Below are positions 19,715-28,486 of a stretch of 64,000 bases of DNA, in pieces. The notes below the pieces were generated by a model. That model saw only the letters and a program-made list of their open reading frames with translations. It searched no databases and had not been told where the DNA came from. Origin of the DNA: Promineifilum sp. (GTDB lineage: Bacteria; Chloroflexota; Anaerolineae; Promineifilales; Promineifilaceae); contig JACKBY010000019.1 in NCBI GenBank assembly GCA_020634335.1, forward strand, positions 1 through 64,000. The letters are read 5' to 3'. Each line of letters starts with the position of its first letter. Position 1 is the stretch's first letter. Made by a program: the position numbers and the translations under genes.

Positions 19715-20245
19715 TTACTGATCGAAAAGCGCAGCCACGGCCGCGCGCGTGCTGGCAAAAGCCAGCTCCGGCAATTGATCCGGCGCGAAAAAGCCGGCAT
19801 CGTCAGCGTCATCGCCCGCCTGGAGTTGGCCGCCGAGCAGCGTTGCCCCATACAGGATGAAGATGCTTGCTCCGCCCGCCCCGGGCGGATTAAAGAACAC
19901 ATCAATGACGCTTTCAATCTCCACCGCGAGGCCCGTCTCTTCCCACGCCTCGCGAGCGGCCGTGACCCTGGGGTCGCTACCCTGATCGACAAAACCCGCC
20001 GGCAGGCTCCACTTGCCCCGCTCCGGGTTCATGGCCCGACGCACGAGTAGCAGCTTGCCGTCATCGACCACGGCCACACCCACGCCCACTTTCGGATCAG
20101 TGAAAAAAACGTAGCGGCACGCCGGGCACACCCGGCGCGGCTTGTCGGCCACGCGCTCGGTCACCATAGGCGAGCCGCAGCGCGGGCAAAAAGCGAACCA
20201 GGCCGGCGCGCTCTCACCCGGGACCGGCTCCGGCACACTTCTCAT
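19715..20245 (-). CDS. Nudix hydrolase with N-terminal zinc ribbon
   Basis: 176 residues. A zinc ribbon is formed by C20/C23 and C40/C43, as in NudC-like proteins. The Nudix box GFVDQGSDPRVTAAREAWEE (continuing TGL) has the REAWEE catalytic core, but the first conserved glutamate position carries serine. The enzyme should hydrolyse a nucleoside diphosphate linked to another group; which one is unclear. It starts 4 bp after the anti-sigma gene and belongs to the sigma/anti-sigma operon, suggesting a stress or housekeeping-cleaning role. Confidence 0.85.
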   Translation of the reverse strand: MRSVPEPVPGESAPAWFAFCPRCGSPMVTERVADKPRRVCPACRYVFFTDPKVGVGVAVVDDGKLLLVRRAMNPERGKWSLPAGFVDQGSDPRVTAAREAWEETGLAVEIESVIDVFFNPPGAGGASIFILYGATLLGGQLQAGDDADDAGFFAPDQLPELAFASTRAAVAALFDQ

Positions 20246-20249
20246 CTCA

Positions 20250-21134
20250 TCACAAGGAACGTACCCGCCGCCTGACGATCAACCAGGAAACGAGCAGCAG
20301 CAGGAAGAGGGCCCCCAACCCGATCTGAATCGGGCGCAGGGATGAGTCGAAGATCTGCCCGTTGGCCGGGGCAACTTCGGCATTAGCTGTGTCGTCTTCA
20401 AGGGCACCGGTATCGAGCGCGGGGGCGCTCGGTTCCTCAGTCGTCTCCGGCACGGCTGCTGTTTCCCCAGTAGCCTCAAAGTTGAATGTCTCTGTGGGCA
20501 GCGGTGCTTCCGCGCCCAGCTCGGTTTCCGGCATCGTCGTGACAGGCTCAGAGGCTCCGGGCATCAGAGTGCCATCCATCGGGGGCAGCGCTTCGATGGC
20601 AAACGTTTCGGTGAGCGATTCCTGGGCAGCGAGTTCGGCCACGGCCTCCGTCGCCATAGCCCGCTCTTCTTCGCCCCCACCGGCTGCTTGCTCCCGGGGT
20701 GCCTCAACCACATCCGAGGCCGCGCTCTCTTCTATGGACACGCTCTGCGAAACGGCAGCCGGCGCGGCCGATCCGTCGCCGGCAAACTGCCCCCGGAACA
20801 CACCCAACGCCAGGGTAAAGATCAGGAAGAAAGCCGTCAGCGCTGTGGCTCCGCGCAAGACCGGGTAGATCTGCCGCGCGGGTTGAGTCCTGGGGCGGCC
20901 GTAGCGCGCCGGATCGAGGGCAAAGCTGCGCGGCACGCGCCGGCGCGGCATGGCCCGCATCTGCAATTTGAGCAGCCGCATCCGCTCCATCTCGTCGCGC
21001 AGCGCCGCGTCGCGGGCCATCAACCCTTCCAGACGCTCGCGTTCGGCGGCCGTGAGGGCATTGTCCAGGTAAGCGCTAAGTGCTTCCCGGCGTTTGTCCG
21101 CCGTGGATCCGCGATCTCGTAGAAAATCAAACAT
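20250..21134 (-). CDS. Putative membrane anti-sigma factor
   Basis: About 294 residues. The N-terminal segment (LSAYLDNALTAAERERLE) matches the first helices of the anti-sigma domain, but the H-x3-C-x2-C zinc ligands of ZAS proteins are missing. One hydrophobic span (GATALTAFFLIFTLALGVF, about 95-115) is followed by a long Ala/Glu/Pro/Thr-rich region and a second C-terminal span (ALFLLLLVSWLIV) with a basic tail. It probably binds the ECF factor encoded 10 bp upstream and releases it on an envelope signal. ATG 21134 fits the domain start better; an ATG at 21164 would overlap the sigma gene by 20 bp and cannot be excluded. Confidence 0.7.
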   Translation of the reverse strand: MFDFLRDRGSTADKRREALSAYLDNALTAAERERLEGLMARDAALRDEMERMRLLKLQMRAMPRRRVPRSFALDPARYGRPRTQPARQIYPVLRGATALTAFFLIFTLALGVFRGQFAGDGSAAPAAVSQSVSIEESAASDVVEAPREQAAGGGEEERAMATEAVAELAAQESLTETFAIEALPPMDGTLMPGASEPVTTMPETELGAEAPLPTETFNFEATGETAAVPETTEEPSAPALDTGALEDDTANAEVAPANGQIFDSSLRPIQIGLGALFLLLLVSWLIVRRRVRSL

Positions 21135-21144
21135 CTTGGTCCGC

Positions 21145-21744
21145 CTAAGTTCCTGTGGATTCAAGACGATATGCGGACGGCAATAGTTCCCCGCCGATCT
21201 CCTGTAAGCAGTCGCGCAGCTTGGCCCGCGCGCGGCTAAGACGCGATTTCACCGTGCCCAGCGACACGCTGGTGATTTCGGCAATCTGCTGGTAGTCGTA
21301 TCCCTCCACATCCCCCAGAACGGTGACGATACGCTGGTCATCGGGCAAGCCTTTCAGGCAGCGCTCGATCATGAGCGCCAGCTCTACCCGTTGGCGGTGG
21401 GCTTCCGGTCCCTCGCCCGGGCTGCGCAGAAAGGCGAACGACTCATTCTCATCCGTGATGGCGTCGAGAGAGGTTTGAGGGCGGCGTTTGCGGCGGCGCA
21501 GCTCGTCGTAGCAACGATTCGTGGCGACCCGAATTAGCCACGACTTGAAGCTGCCGCCCCGGAAACTGCGCAGGCTCTTGTATGCAGTGATGAACGTCTC
21601 CTGGGCCACGTCTTCGGCCTCGGCCGGATCACCCATGATGCGATAGGCCACGTTGAAGACAAGCTCCTGGTATTGCACGACAAGCCGGTTGAAGGCCACA
21701 ATGTCGCCTTGCTGAGCCTGCTGGATGAGATCCTCTTCGTTCAT
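21145..21744 (-). CDS. ECF-type RNA polymerase sigma factor
   Basis: 199 residues. Region 2 (AFNRLVVQYQELVFNVAYRI, then EDVAQETFITAYKSLRSFRG) and region 4 (LPDDQRIVTVLGDVEGYDYQ, then IAEITSVSLGTVKSRLSRAR) are intact and in the usual spacing. It directs RNA polymerase to stress or envelope promoters. The next gene is a putative membrane anti-sigma factor followed by a Nudix hydrolase, with 4-10 bp gaps, so the three form one operon. The promoter region is shared divergently with the tRNA-Leu gene. Confidence 0.92.
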   Translation of the reverse strand: MNEEDLIQQAQQGDIVAFNRLVVQYQELVFNVAYRIMGDPAEAEDVAQETFITAYKSLRSFRGGSFKSWLIRVATNRCYDELRRRKRRPQTSLDAITDENESFAFLRSPGEGPEAHRQRVELALMIERCLKGLPDDQRIVTVLGDVEGYDYQQIAEITSVSLGTVKSRLSRARAKLRDCLQEIGGELLPSAYRLESTGT

Positions 21745-21764
21745 CTTGCTAAGGTCCGTTTCAA

Positions 21765-21793
21765 TTGACAGAAATCGGCCCTTGTTTTATACT
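21765..21793 (+). promoter_or_regulatory. Consensus promoter of tRNA-Leu
   Basis: Perfect TTGACA (21765-21770), 17-bp spacer and TATACT (21788-21793), ending 18 nt before the tRNA 5' end. It is the best sigma-70 promoter in the window. Confidence 0.85.
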
Positions 21794-21811
21794 CCGCTCT
21801 TGATAAGCCAT

Positions 21812-21893
<82 letters not shown>

Positions 21894-21938
21894 TACGACC
21901 AACAGGATTATAAGGCCGGCCCCATGGGCGGGCAAGCG

Positions 21939-21969
21939 ATGGCTCCCGACAGGAGCCATTTTCATTTCT
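21939..21969 (+). terminator. Intrinsic terminator of tRNA-Leu
   Basis: ATGGCTCC (21939-21946) pairs with GGAGCCAT (21952-21959) around CGACA, followed by TTTTCATTTC. Confidence 0.75.
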
Positions 21970-21997
21970 GCGGGGCCGACTGGCCGGTGCTCCCGGC

Positions 21998-23779
21998 CTA
22001 CGTCCGGCCAAACTGCCGCGCCAGCAACGCCGCCGACAAGTGAATCAGCGTCGGCCGCCCGTGGGGGCAGGTGTGGGGCACTTCACACGCTTCTAGTTGC
22101 AGGATCATCGCCTCCATCTCCTCGCGTGTCAGGCTCTGCCCGGCTTTCACCGCGGCCGTCTTGCACACCCGCTTGATCACCAGCGCCTCCGTTTCTGATT
22201 TCAGCGGAGGAGTCTCGTTCTCCAGATCGGCTACCACGGCCGCCAAGGCCCCAGCTGGATCAGAACGGGTAAGGATGGCCGGCACGGCGCGAATACTGAA
22301 AGCATTCGGCCCAAACGATTCTATCTCGAAGCCCAACGAGGCCAACAGCGGCAACTGCTCTTCCACCAGGCGCGTCTGCGACGGCGACAAATAGACTGTA
22401 GCCGAGGCCACAAGCCCTTGTGACGCCGCCTGCTGGCCCTGGCGCTGGGCCAAAAATTGCTCGTAGAGAATTCGTTCGTGAGCAGCGTGCTGATCGATGA
22501 GATATAGGCCGTCCGGCCCCTCGGCGATGATGTAGGCCGCGCCAACCTGGCCGATGACCCGCATAATCGGCAGCCGGTGTTCGGGTGCTTCGGACAACGA
22601 CGCTGACGGCGCACCCTCGATTGACCTCTCCTGCTCCGGCCCGCGCAATTGCCAGGGAATATCCAACTGGGCGGAAGGCGTATCGGAATAGTCGCCCGAC
22701 GGCCGGAAAGCGCCCCACCCACCCGAAGGGCCGGGCGACCAACTCCCCAACCCGCGCGCCGGAGCCGTCTCCATCAATGACGCGCGCACCGCCCGCTGCA
22801 CTGCGCCGAACGCCGCCCCCTCGTCCCGAAACCGTACTTCGACCTTGGTCGGATGCACGTTGACATCGACTTCTTCCGGCGGCAAGTCGATAAACAGGAT
22901 CGCCATCGGGAACCGTCCTACAGGCAGCAGAGTGTGGTAGGCCTGAATGACGGCGAACGTCAGACGCGTGTCCCGTATCATGCGGCCGTTGACGAATAGC
23001 TGAATGTGATTGCGCCCGGCCCAGGTCAAGGCCGGGTCGCTGACGAAACCGTGTACGTCGATGGCGCGCCGGTCGCCGCCGGACGGCCCCGGTTCCCTGG
23101 GCAAGGTCGCCACTTCCATCAATTGCCGGGCCGTATCAGGCCCATAGGCCGCCAGCAACACGTCGGCGGTGGCGCCACTGCCGGCGGTCTGGAACGTTAC
23201 CCGGCCGTCATGGCTCAACCGGAAGCGGATGGCCGGATAGGCCAAGGCATAGCGGGTAACAAACTCGTCGATCAGCCGTTTCTCGGTCGTGACGCTCTTG
23301 AGGAATTTGAGCCGGGCGGGGACGTTGTAAAAGAGATTCTCGACGGCGATGACCGTCCCCGCCGGCGCGCCGACCATCTCGCGCGCAACGATCTTGCCGT
23401 CCTCAAGCACCAGGCGCACGCCGGCGGATGCGTCTCTAACCCGACTGACAATCGTTAACCGACTGACGGCGGAGATGGCGGCCAGCGCCTCCCCGCGAAA
23501 GCCGAGCGTGCGAATGGCCCACAGATCGTCGGCCGACGACAACTTCGACGTGGCATGGCGCAGAAAAGCGGTCTCGATCTCATCCGCGCCGATGCCGACG
23601 CCATTGTCGGCCACCTGGATAAGCTCCCGGCCGCCGCCGCGTATATCGATCGTGATGGTCGTCGCCCCCGCGTCGATGGCGTTTTCCGTCAGTTCCTTGA
23701 CGACCGAGGAAGGGCGCTCCACCACTTCACCCGCGGCAATTTGCGAGGCCAGCTGGTCGGACAACACGTGAATGGTCAT
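21998..23779 (-). CDS. mutL: DNA mismatch repair protein MutL
   Basis: 593 residues. The N-terminal GHKL ATPase has ELTENAIDAGAT, DNGVGIG and the RHATSKLSS/GFRGEAL motifs. The C-terminal domain carries the endonuclease signature DQHA-x2-E-x4-E (DQHAAHERILYE, near residue 428) and CPHGRP, so this is a nicking MutL of the kind found in bacteria lacking MutH. It couples MutS recognition to strand incision. MutS is not in the window. The minus-strand sequence TACAAT lies 6 nt before the ATG, suggesting a leaderless mRNA. The divergent esterase gene shares the upstream region. Confidence 0.96.
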   Translation of the reverse strand: MTIHVLSDQLASQIAAGEVVERPSSVVKELTENAIDAGATTITIDIRGGGRELIQVADNGVGIGADEIETAFLRHATSKLSSADDLWAIRTLGFRGEALAAISAVSRLTIVSRVRDASAGVRLVLEDGKIVAREMVGAPAGTVIAVENLFYNVPARLKFLKSVTTEKRLIDEFVTRYALAYPAIRFRLSHDGRVTFQTAGSGATADVLLAAYGPDTARQLMEVATLPREPGPSGGDRRAIDVHGFVSDPALTWAGRNHIQLFVNGRMIRDTRLTFAVIQAYHTLLPVGRFPMAILFIDLPPEEVDVNVHPTKVEVRFRDEGAAFGAVQRAVRASLMETAPARGLGSWSPGPSGGWGAFRPSGDYSDTPSAQLDIPWQLRGPEQERSIEGAPSASLSEAPEHRLPIMRVIGQVGAAYIIAEGPDGLYLIDQHAAHERILYEQFLAQRQGQQAASQGLVASATVYLSPSQTRLVEEQLPLLASLGFEIESFGPNAFSIRAVPAILTRSDPAGALAAVVADLENETPPLKSETEALVIKRVCKTAAVKAGQSLTREEMEAMILQLEACEVPHTCPHGRPTLIHLSAALLARQFGRT

Positions 23780-23785
23780 ATCGGA

Positions 23786-23791
23786 ATTGTA
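23786..23791 (-). promoter_or_regulatory. Putative -10 box of mutL (leaderless)
   Basis: Minus-strand TACAAT at 23791-23786, 6 nt before ATG 23779; the -35 is weak. Matches the spacing seen at other leaderless genes here. Confidence 0.35.
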
Positions 23792-23811
23792 CCAAATTCG
23801 GCCGCGGATGA

Positions 23812-23840
23812 TTGCCGGAAGCCGGACAAAACTTTATACT
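23812..23840 (+). promoter_or_regulatory. Promoter of the alpha/beta hydrolase gene
   Basis: TTGCCG (23812-23817), 17-bp spacer, TATACT (23835-23840). AGGTGA at 23851-23856 is the ribosome site for ATG 23861. Confidence 0.65.
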
Positions 23841-23860
23841 TGATCCTTCGAGGTGAACGA

Positions 23861-24736
23861 ATGCCCTTTCAAGCAACTTATGACGTGCAACCAGACCGCC
23901 GCGCCTATACCTTTGAGCCAGGTATTCCCAACGGCAGCCGGCAGGTGGGAGTGCTGGTTTTTCATGGCTTCATCGGCAGTCCGCTCAGTTCGCGGCCGAT
24001 GGCTGAATATCTGAACGAGCAAGGCTTCTATGTCCACTGCCCGCTGTTGCCGGGCCACGGCAGCTATCCCGATAAACTCTATGGCGTCTCGCCTAACGAC
24101 TGGCTGGCCGAGGTCGAGGAAGCCTACCGGGTGGCTCGGAAGGCATGCGACGATTTGTTTATTGTTGCCCACTCCATGGGCAACGTCCTGGCCGCCCACG
24201 TGGCCCTGAAGTTCGGTGATATCCGCGGGATCGCCATGCTGGCGCCGGTCATCGACGTGCCCGATTCGCGCTTGCGGCTGGTCAAATACGCCCGCTTCTT
24301 CATGCCTTGGTACTATCCGCATAAGAGCAAGCGCGAGAGTATGCAACACCTGGTCCGGGAACGCGTCCTGGATTTTGATCCGACCATCGACTTCGACAGC
24401 CCCGAATTCCAGGCGCAACTACCGCAAGTCAGTCGCGTGCCATTGTCGGGCATGCACGCGATGGTGCAAATGATCGAGAAGGGTCGCACGCTGTGGCCGC
24501 GTCTCGATGTGCCCGTGCGTATCTTCGCCGGTGAAGACGACTTCGCCGCCCCGCCCGAAAACGCCCGCCAGATCTTCGCGCTGCTGCCCACTCAGGACAA
24601 GGAACTCCAAATCTACCCCGGTGTGGGGCATGAAATGATGCGGCCGTTTGAACCGATCCACCGAACCCTGTGGAATTCTGTTTCTGCTTTCATCTCCGAA
24701 TACGCCCCTATCGCTTCGTCTGCGAACGGGCAGTAA
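23861..24736 (+). CDS. Alpha/beta hydrolase (carboxylesterase/monoacylglycerol lipase type)
   Basis: 291 residues. The oxyanion segment is VFHGFIGSPLSS, the nucleophile is S105 in VAHSMGN, and GEDDFAAP and GVGHEM provide the acid and histidine. The closest pattern is the Est30/monoacylglycerol lipase group, which acts on short acyl esters in the cytoplasm. ATG 23861 is clearly favoured by the upstream promoter and the AGGTGA site; the open frame extends upstream only by chance antisense to mutL. No neighbour indicates a specific substrate. Confidence 0.9.
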   Translation: MPFQATYDVQPDRRAYTFEPGIPNGSRQVGVLVFHGFIGSPLSSRPMAEYLNEQGFYVHCPLLPGHGSYPDKLYGVSPNDWLAEVEEAYRVARKACDDLFIVAHSMGNVLAAHVALKFGDIRGIAMLAPVIDVPDSRLRLVKYARFFMPWYYPHKSKRESMQHLVRERVLDFDPTIDFDSPEFQAQLPQVSRVPLSGMHAMVQMIEKGRTLWPRLDVPVRIFAGEDDFAAPPENARQIFALLPTQDKELQIYPGVGHEMMRPFEPIHRTLWNSVSAFISEYAPIASSANGQ

Positions 24737-24959
24737 AGACCCGTAGCATCTACATGCTGTAAGGATTAAGTTCCGTAATTTATTGTCTTTTCCGCCCGTA
24801 TAGTACACAATACAGGCCAAAGAGCGGGCAGAGGATGGGAAGTTGCGAGTCCGCGGAAGGCCACAACTGTGGCGATAGGAAATTCCAAAGCGATACTTCG
24901 ACCAACCTTAACCGCTATTTATCCCTTACTTTCTGTTTCACAAGGAGAAGAGAAAGATT

Positions 24960-26069
24960 ATGAAGCGAATTATGTTGTTGCTGACAGGATTGCTCCTCTT
25001 GGCTATGCTCGTCGCGGCTTGCGGCGGCACCGCGGCCGAACCGCCGGCGCAAGAAGCCGCGCCCACCGAGGAAGTGGCGGAAGAGGTCGTGGAACCGACC
25101 GAAGAGGTCATGGAAGAGGCCAGCGGCGATTGTTCCGATGAGGCCGTGTTGTGCATTGGCCTGGTTACCGACGTGGGCGAAGTGGACGACAAGTCCTTCA
25201 ACCAGTCGGCTTGGGAAGGCGCGCAGCAGGCGGCCGAAGCACTGGGCGCGGCCGAGGTCAACTTCATCGAGACCAAGGACGCCAAGGATTATGGCGCGAA
25301 TATCGCCCTGTTCGCCGATCAGGGCTATGACATTATCGTGACCGTCGGTTTTGCCATGGGCGAAGCCACCATTGAAGCGGCCGGGACCTATCCCGACATC
25401 AACTTCATCGGCGTCGACCAGTTCCAGGGCGAGGCCTTGCCAAACGTGACCGGTTTGGTCTTCCACGAAGACCAGTCCGGCTATCTGGCTGGTGTGTTGG
25501 CCGCTTCGCTAAGCCAGAGCGGCACCGTCGCCTCCGTATTGGGCACCAACCTGGTTCCGCCGGTCGTGGCCTTCAACGAAGGTTACAAGAATGGCGCCTT
25601 GTCGGTTAACCCCGACATCACCATCATCGACACTTACCATCCCGGTGGTTTGGACGTCGCCTTCACCGACCCCGAATGGGGCGCCACGACGGCCGCGCAG
25701 GCCATCTCCAATGGTGCCGACGTCGTCTTTGGTGCCGGCGGCAAGACCGGCAATGGCGCGTTGATCGAATCCGCCGGACACGATGGCGTGTGGTGCATCG
25801 GCGTCGACTCCGACCAATGGGAGACCGTGCCCGAGGCCCATGCCTGCCTCGTCTCCAGCGCGATGAAGCTCATTACCCCTGGAGTCATTGACCTGGCCAC
25901 GATGTCGGCCAACGGTGAATTCCCGGGCGGCAATTTCTTCGGCGCTTCCGGCCTGGCCCCGTTCCACGATCATGAGGATGCAGTCTCTCAGGACATCAAG
26001 GACCTGCTGGATGCGACCAAAGCCGGCCTGCTGGACGGTTCGATCACCACGGGCTACAACCCCGGCTAA
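24960..26069 (+). CDS. BMP family ABC transporter lipoprotein (nucleoside-type)
   Basis: 369 residues. A lipoprotein signal peptide ends at LVAAC with C21 as the lipidated cysteine, followed by a Glu/Pro/Ala-rich linker (about 25-55). The mature part is a BMP-family periplasmic-binding fold: ALCIGLVTDVGEVDDKSFNQ-like start (VTDVGEVDDKSFNQSAWEG), GVDQF and TGLVFHEDQSGYLAG. BMP/PnrA/YufN proteins bind purine or pyrimidine nucleosides. AAGGAG at 24942-24947 precedes the ATG. It heads an operon with two LivHM-type permeases and a double ATPase, separated from them by a strong hairpin. Confidence 0.92.
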   Translation: MKRIMLLLTGLLLLAMLVAACGGTAAEPPAQEAAPTEEVAEEVVEPTEEVMEEASGDCSDEAVLCIGLVTDVGEVDDKSFNQSAWEGAQQAAEALGAAEVNFIETKDAKDYGANIALFADQGYDIIVTVGFAMGEATIEAAGTYPDINFIGVDQFQGEALPNVTGLVFHEDQSGYLAGVLAASLSQSGTVASVLGTNLVPPVVAFNEGYKNGALSVNPDITIIDTYHPGGLDVAFTDPEWGATTAAQAISNGADVVFGAGGKTGNGALIESAGHDGVWCIGVDSDQWETVPEAHACLVSSAMKLITPGVIDLATMSANGEFPGGNFFGASGLAPFHDHEDAVSQDIKDLLDATKAGLLDGSITTGYNPG

Positions 26070-26145
26070 CCCATCCGTAGCAATCCAGATGAACGGCGAC
26101 TTCGCCCTGGCTCATCTGCTGCACACGAGTTTGTGAATCTGTAAT

Positions 26146-26181
26146 GATGTGCGACGTGTCGACTTCGGCACGTCGCACATC
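26146..26181 (+). repeat. Intercistronic hairpin between binding protein and permease genes
   Basis: GATGTGCGACGTG (26146-26158) pairs perfectly with CACGTCGCACATC (26169-26181); with three more closing pairs the stem reaches 16 bp. There is no T-run, so it probably stabilises the upstream mRNA or partially attenuates transcription, giving more lipoprotein than permease. Confidence 0.7.
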
Positions 26182-26199
26182 GTCTAACAGGAGACGGCC

Positions 26200-27318
26200 A
26201 TGACGTCAGTTCCAGCGCAAGACAAGGGGAAAGATCGGGCAATCGGGGCGGTGCGGCGGATTTGGCGCAGTATCAGCGTCCCTCTCGTCGCCGTGCTGTT
26301 GGGTTTGCTCATCGGCGGAATTCTTTTATTCGTCTCCGGCGCCAATCCGTTCGAAGCCTACGGCGCGCTCATCAAGGGAGCCTTTGGGACGCCTGTGGCC
26401 GTCCAACGAACGCTGGAAAAAGCGACCCCTCTGGTATTCAGCGGTCTGGCCGTGGCCTTCGCCTTCAAAGCGGGGCTGTTCAACATCGGCGCGCAAGGGC
26501 AACTGTTGATCGGCGCCATCGTGGCGGCCTATGTCGGCTTCGCGATTGAAGGCCTCCCGGCTATCATCCATGCGCCATTGGCCCTGTTGATCGGCGGCCT
26601 GGCCGGCGCCCTCTACGGCTACATCCCCGGCGTACTAAAAGTCTACACCGGCGCGCATGAGGTAATCGTCACCATCATGCTCAACTACGTAGCCATCAAC
26701 ATCACCGACTATCTGGCCGATGGGCCGTGGAAAGATCTGTCGCCCGGCAACGTCGTGGCCCGCACGCCCAAGATACAGCCGTCGGCCGAGATACCCATCC
26801 TGGGCAACATACCCCTGGGGTTTATCTTCGCCGTCTTAGCCGCCATTATCGTCTGGTGGCTCCTCTATCGGACGACGCTGGGGTATGAAATTCGCACGGT
26901 CGGCCTAAATGCCAGCGCCGCCCAGTACGCCGGCATTCGCGTGGCACGCATGGTCATATTGACCATGATGATCAGCGGTTTTTTGGCCGGCTTCGGCGGC
27001 GCGGTAGAAACGCTGGGCATCGTCGGCCGCTACCAACCCGGATTTAATGCCGGGCTGGGCTTCGACGGCATCACCGTCGCGCTGTTGGGGAAGACCAGTC
27101 CGTTTGGCGTCATTCCCGCGGCGTTGCTCATGGGCGCCATGCGCGCGGGGGCCAGCCAGATGCAATTCAGCGCCGGCGTCGCCAAGGAGATCACCGACGT
27201 CATCACGGCCTTTATCCTCTTCTTTGTAGCGGCGGACGTCATCGTGAAGTGGCTTATCCGCCAGCGCGATAGCGATGATGAACGCATTATGCTTAGCTCC
27301 GGTTGGGGCGGCAATTGA
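26200..27318 (+). CDS. ABC transporter permease (LivHM-type, nucleoside importer)
   Basis: 372 residues with about nine hydrophobic segments and the BPD_transp_2 pattern (GLFNIGAQGQLLIGAIVAAY, then GAHEVIVTIMLNYVAI and LGKTSPFGVIPAALLMGAMR). It corresponds to YufP/NupB-like subunits. A CAGGAGAC ribosome site precedes the ATG. It works with the next gene as a heterodimeric channel fed by the BMP lipoprotein and driven by the double ATPase. Confidence 0.92.
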   Translation: MTSVPAQDKGKDRAIGAVRRIWRSISVPLVAVLLGLLIGGILLFVSGANPFEAYGALIKGAFGTPVAVQRTLEKATPLVFSGLAVAFAFKAGLFNIGAQGQLLIGAIVAAYVGFAIEGLPAIIHAPLALLIGGLAGALYGYIPGVLKVYTGAHEVIVTIMLNYVAINITDYLADGPWKDLSPGNVVARTPKIQPSAEIPILGNIPLGFIFAVLAAIIVWWLLYRTTLGYEIRTVGLNASAAQYAGIRVARMVILTMMISGFLAGFGGAVETLGIVGRYQPGFNAGLGFDGITVALLGKTSPFGVIPAALLMGAMRAGASQMQFSAGVAKEITDVITAFILFFVAADVIVKWLIRQRDSDDERIMLSSGWGGN

Positions 27319-27392
27319 GCTTCCACCACATCGCCCCCTACTGTCCATAGTCCTTAGAGCGCCGTTACCGACAGTCAAGTGAGGACCTCGCC

Positions 27393-28412
27393 ATGGAATT
27401 AACCGCAAAGCGCCAGGCCGAATCGAGCAACTGGTTTATCAAAAACAGATGGTGGGTGTTGATCGGCCTCATCCTCATCGGCTCCGTTATCTACGCCTAC
27501 GCCACGAATGCAGTCGTGACGACGGCCGTCCTGGCCTCGACGCTTCGCCAATCCACTCCACTCATCCTGGGCGCGCTCTGCGGCGTGTTGGGCGAACGCA
27601 GCGGCGTGATCAACATCGGCATCGAGGGCCAAATGCTGCTGGCGGCGTTCGTGGCCTTTTTGGCTAACGTCTACACCGGCAACCTGCTGGTAGCCACGTT
27701 GGCCGGCTTGCTGGCAGGGGGCGTCATGGGCCTATTGCTGGCCTTCATGTCCGTCACCCTAAAAATGGACCAGATCATCGGCGGCACGGTGATCAATATC
27801 CTGGCCGTCGGCCTGACCGGCTACTTTTACGTCAGCGGTCTGACGACCAAGGGTAAATTCCAGCCCATCCCCCTGGGGCCATTGGCCGACATTCCATTGC
27901 TCGGGCCAGTACTATTTCGCAATCCGCCAATCACTTATTTAGCCATCATCCTCGTGTTCGTCCTCCATTACGTGCTGTTCTACACGCGGTGGGGACTGCG
28001 CACCCGCGCCGTGGGCGAACACCCCAGCGCGGCCGACACGGTGGGGATCAACGTCTTTCGGACGCGATATATCAATGTCATCATCGCCGGAGCCATTGCC
28101 GGTCTGGGTGGAGCATTTCTGACACTGGAAGGGGTGGGCTCCTTTGAGCGGCTGATGACCAACGGCCGCGGCTTTCTAGCGCTGGCGATCATGATCTTCG
28201 GCAAGTGGACGCCACTGGGCTCGTGGGGCGCGGCGCTGCTGTTCGGCTTCACCTACGCCATGCAGACCCAGCTCCAGTTCTCGGGGGTAAATCTGCCGCC
28301 GCAATTTATCGGCAGTCTGCCCTATATCCTGACGATCCTGGTCTTGGCCGGATTCGTCGGCCGCTCGCGCGCGCCGGCCGCAGAAGGCATCCCGTATGAG
28401 AAAGAAGGTTAA
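27393..28412 (+). CDS. ABC transporter permease (LivHM-type, nucleoside importer)
   Basis: 339 residues, about eight hydrophobic segments. GVINIGIEGQMLLAAFVAF is the family hallmark, and GVNLPPQFIGSLPYILTILV is near the end. It is the YufQ/NupC-like partner of the preceding permease. A GAGGACC sequence lies upstream of the ATG. Order (lipoprotein, permease, permease, ATPase) differs from the yufNOPQ order but keeps all components. Confidence 0.92.
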   Translation: MELTAKRQAESSNWFIKNRWWVLIGLILIGSVIYAYATNAVVTTAVLASTLRQSTPLILGALCGVLGERSGVINIGIEGQMLLAAFVAFLANVYTGNLLVATLAGLLAGGVMGLLLAFMSVTLKMDQIIGGTVINILAVGLTGYFYVSGLTTKGKFQPIPLGPLADIPLLGPVLFRNPPITYLAIILVFVLHYVLFYTRWGLRTRAVGEHPSAADTVGINVFRTRYINVIIAGAIAGLGGAFLTLEGVGSFERLMTNGRGFLALAIMIFGKWTPLGSWGAALLFGFTYAMQTQLQFSGVNLPPQFIGSLPYILTILVLAGFVGRSRAPAAEGIPYEKEG

Positions 28413-28486
28413 TCAGCCGCGGCACAGTCGTCCCCGACGGCCGCTCACCCAGTCTTTGCCGACTGACCTATGATTCTGGAGTGAAG

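Noticed and set aside
24737..24959. Possible purine riboswitch upstream of the nucleoside importer
   Set aside because: I searched for the three-way junction core and saw only a weak 5-bp hairpin (AGCAT/ATGCT at 24745-24758).
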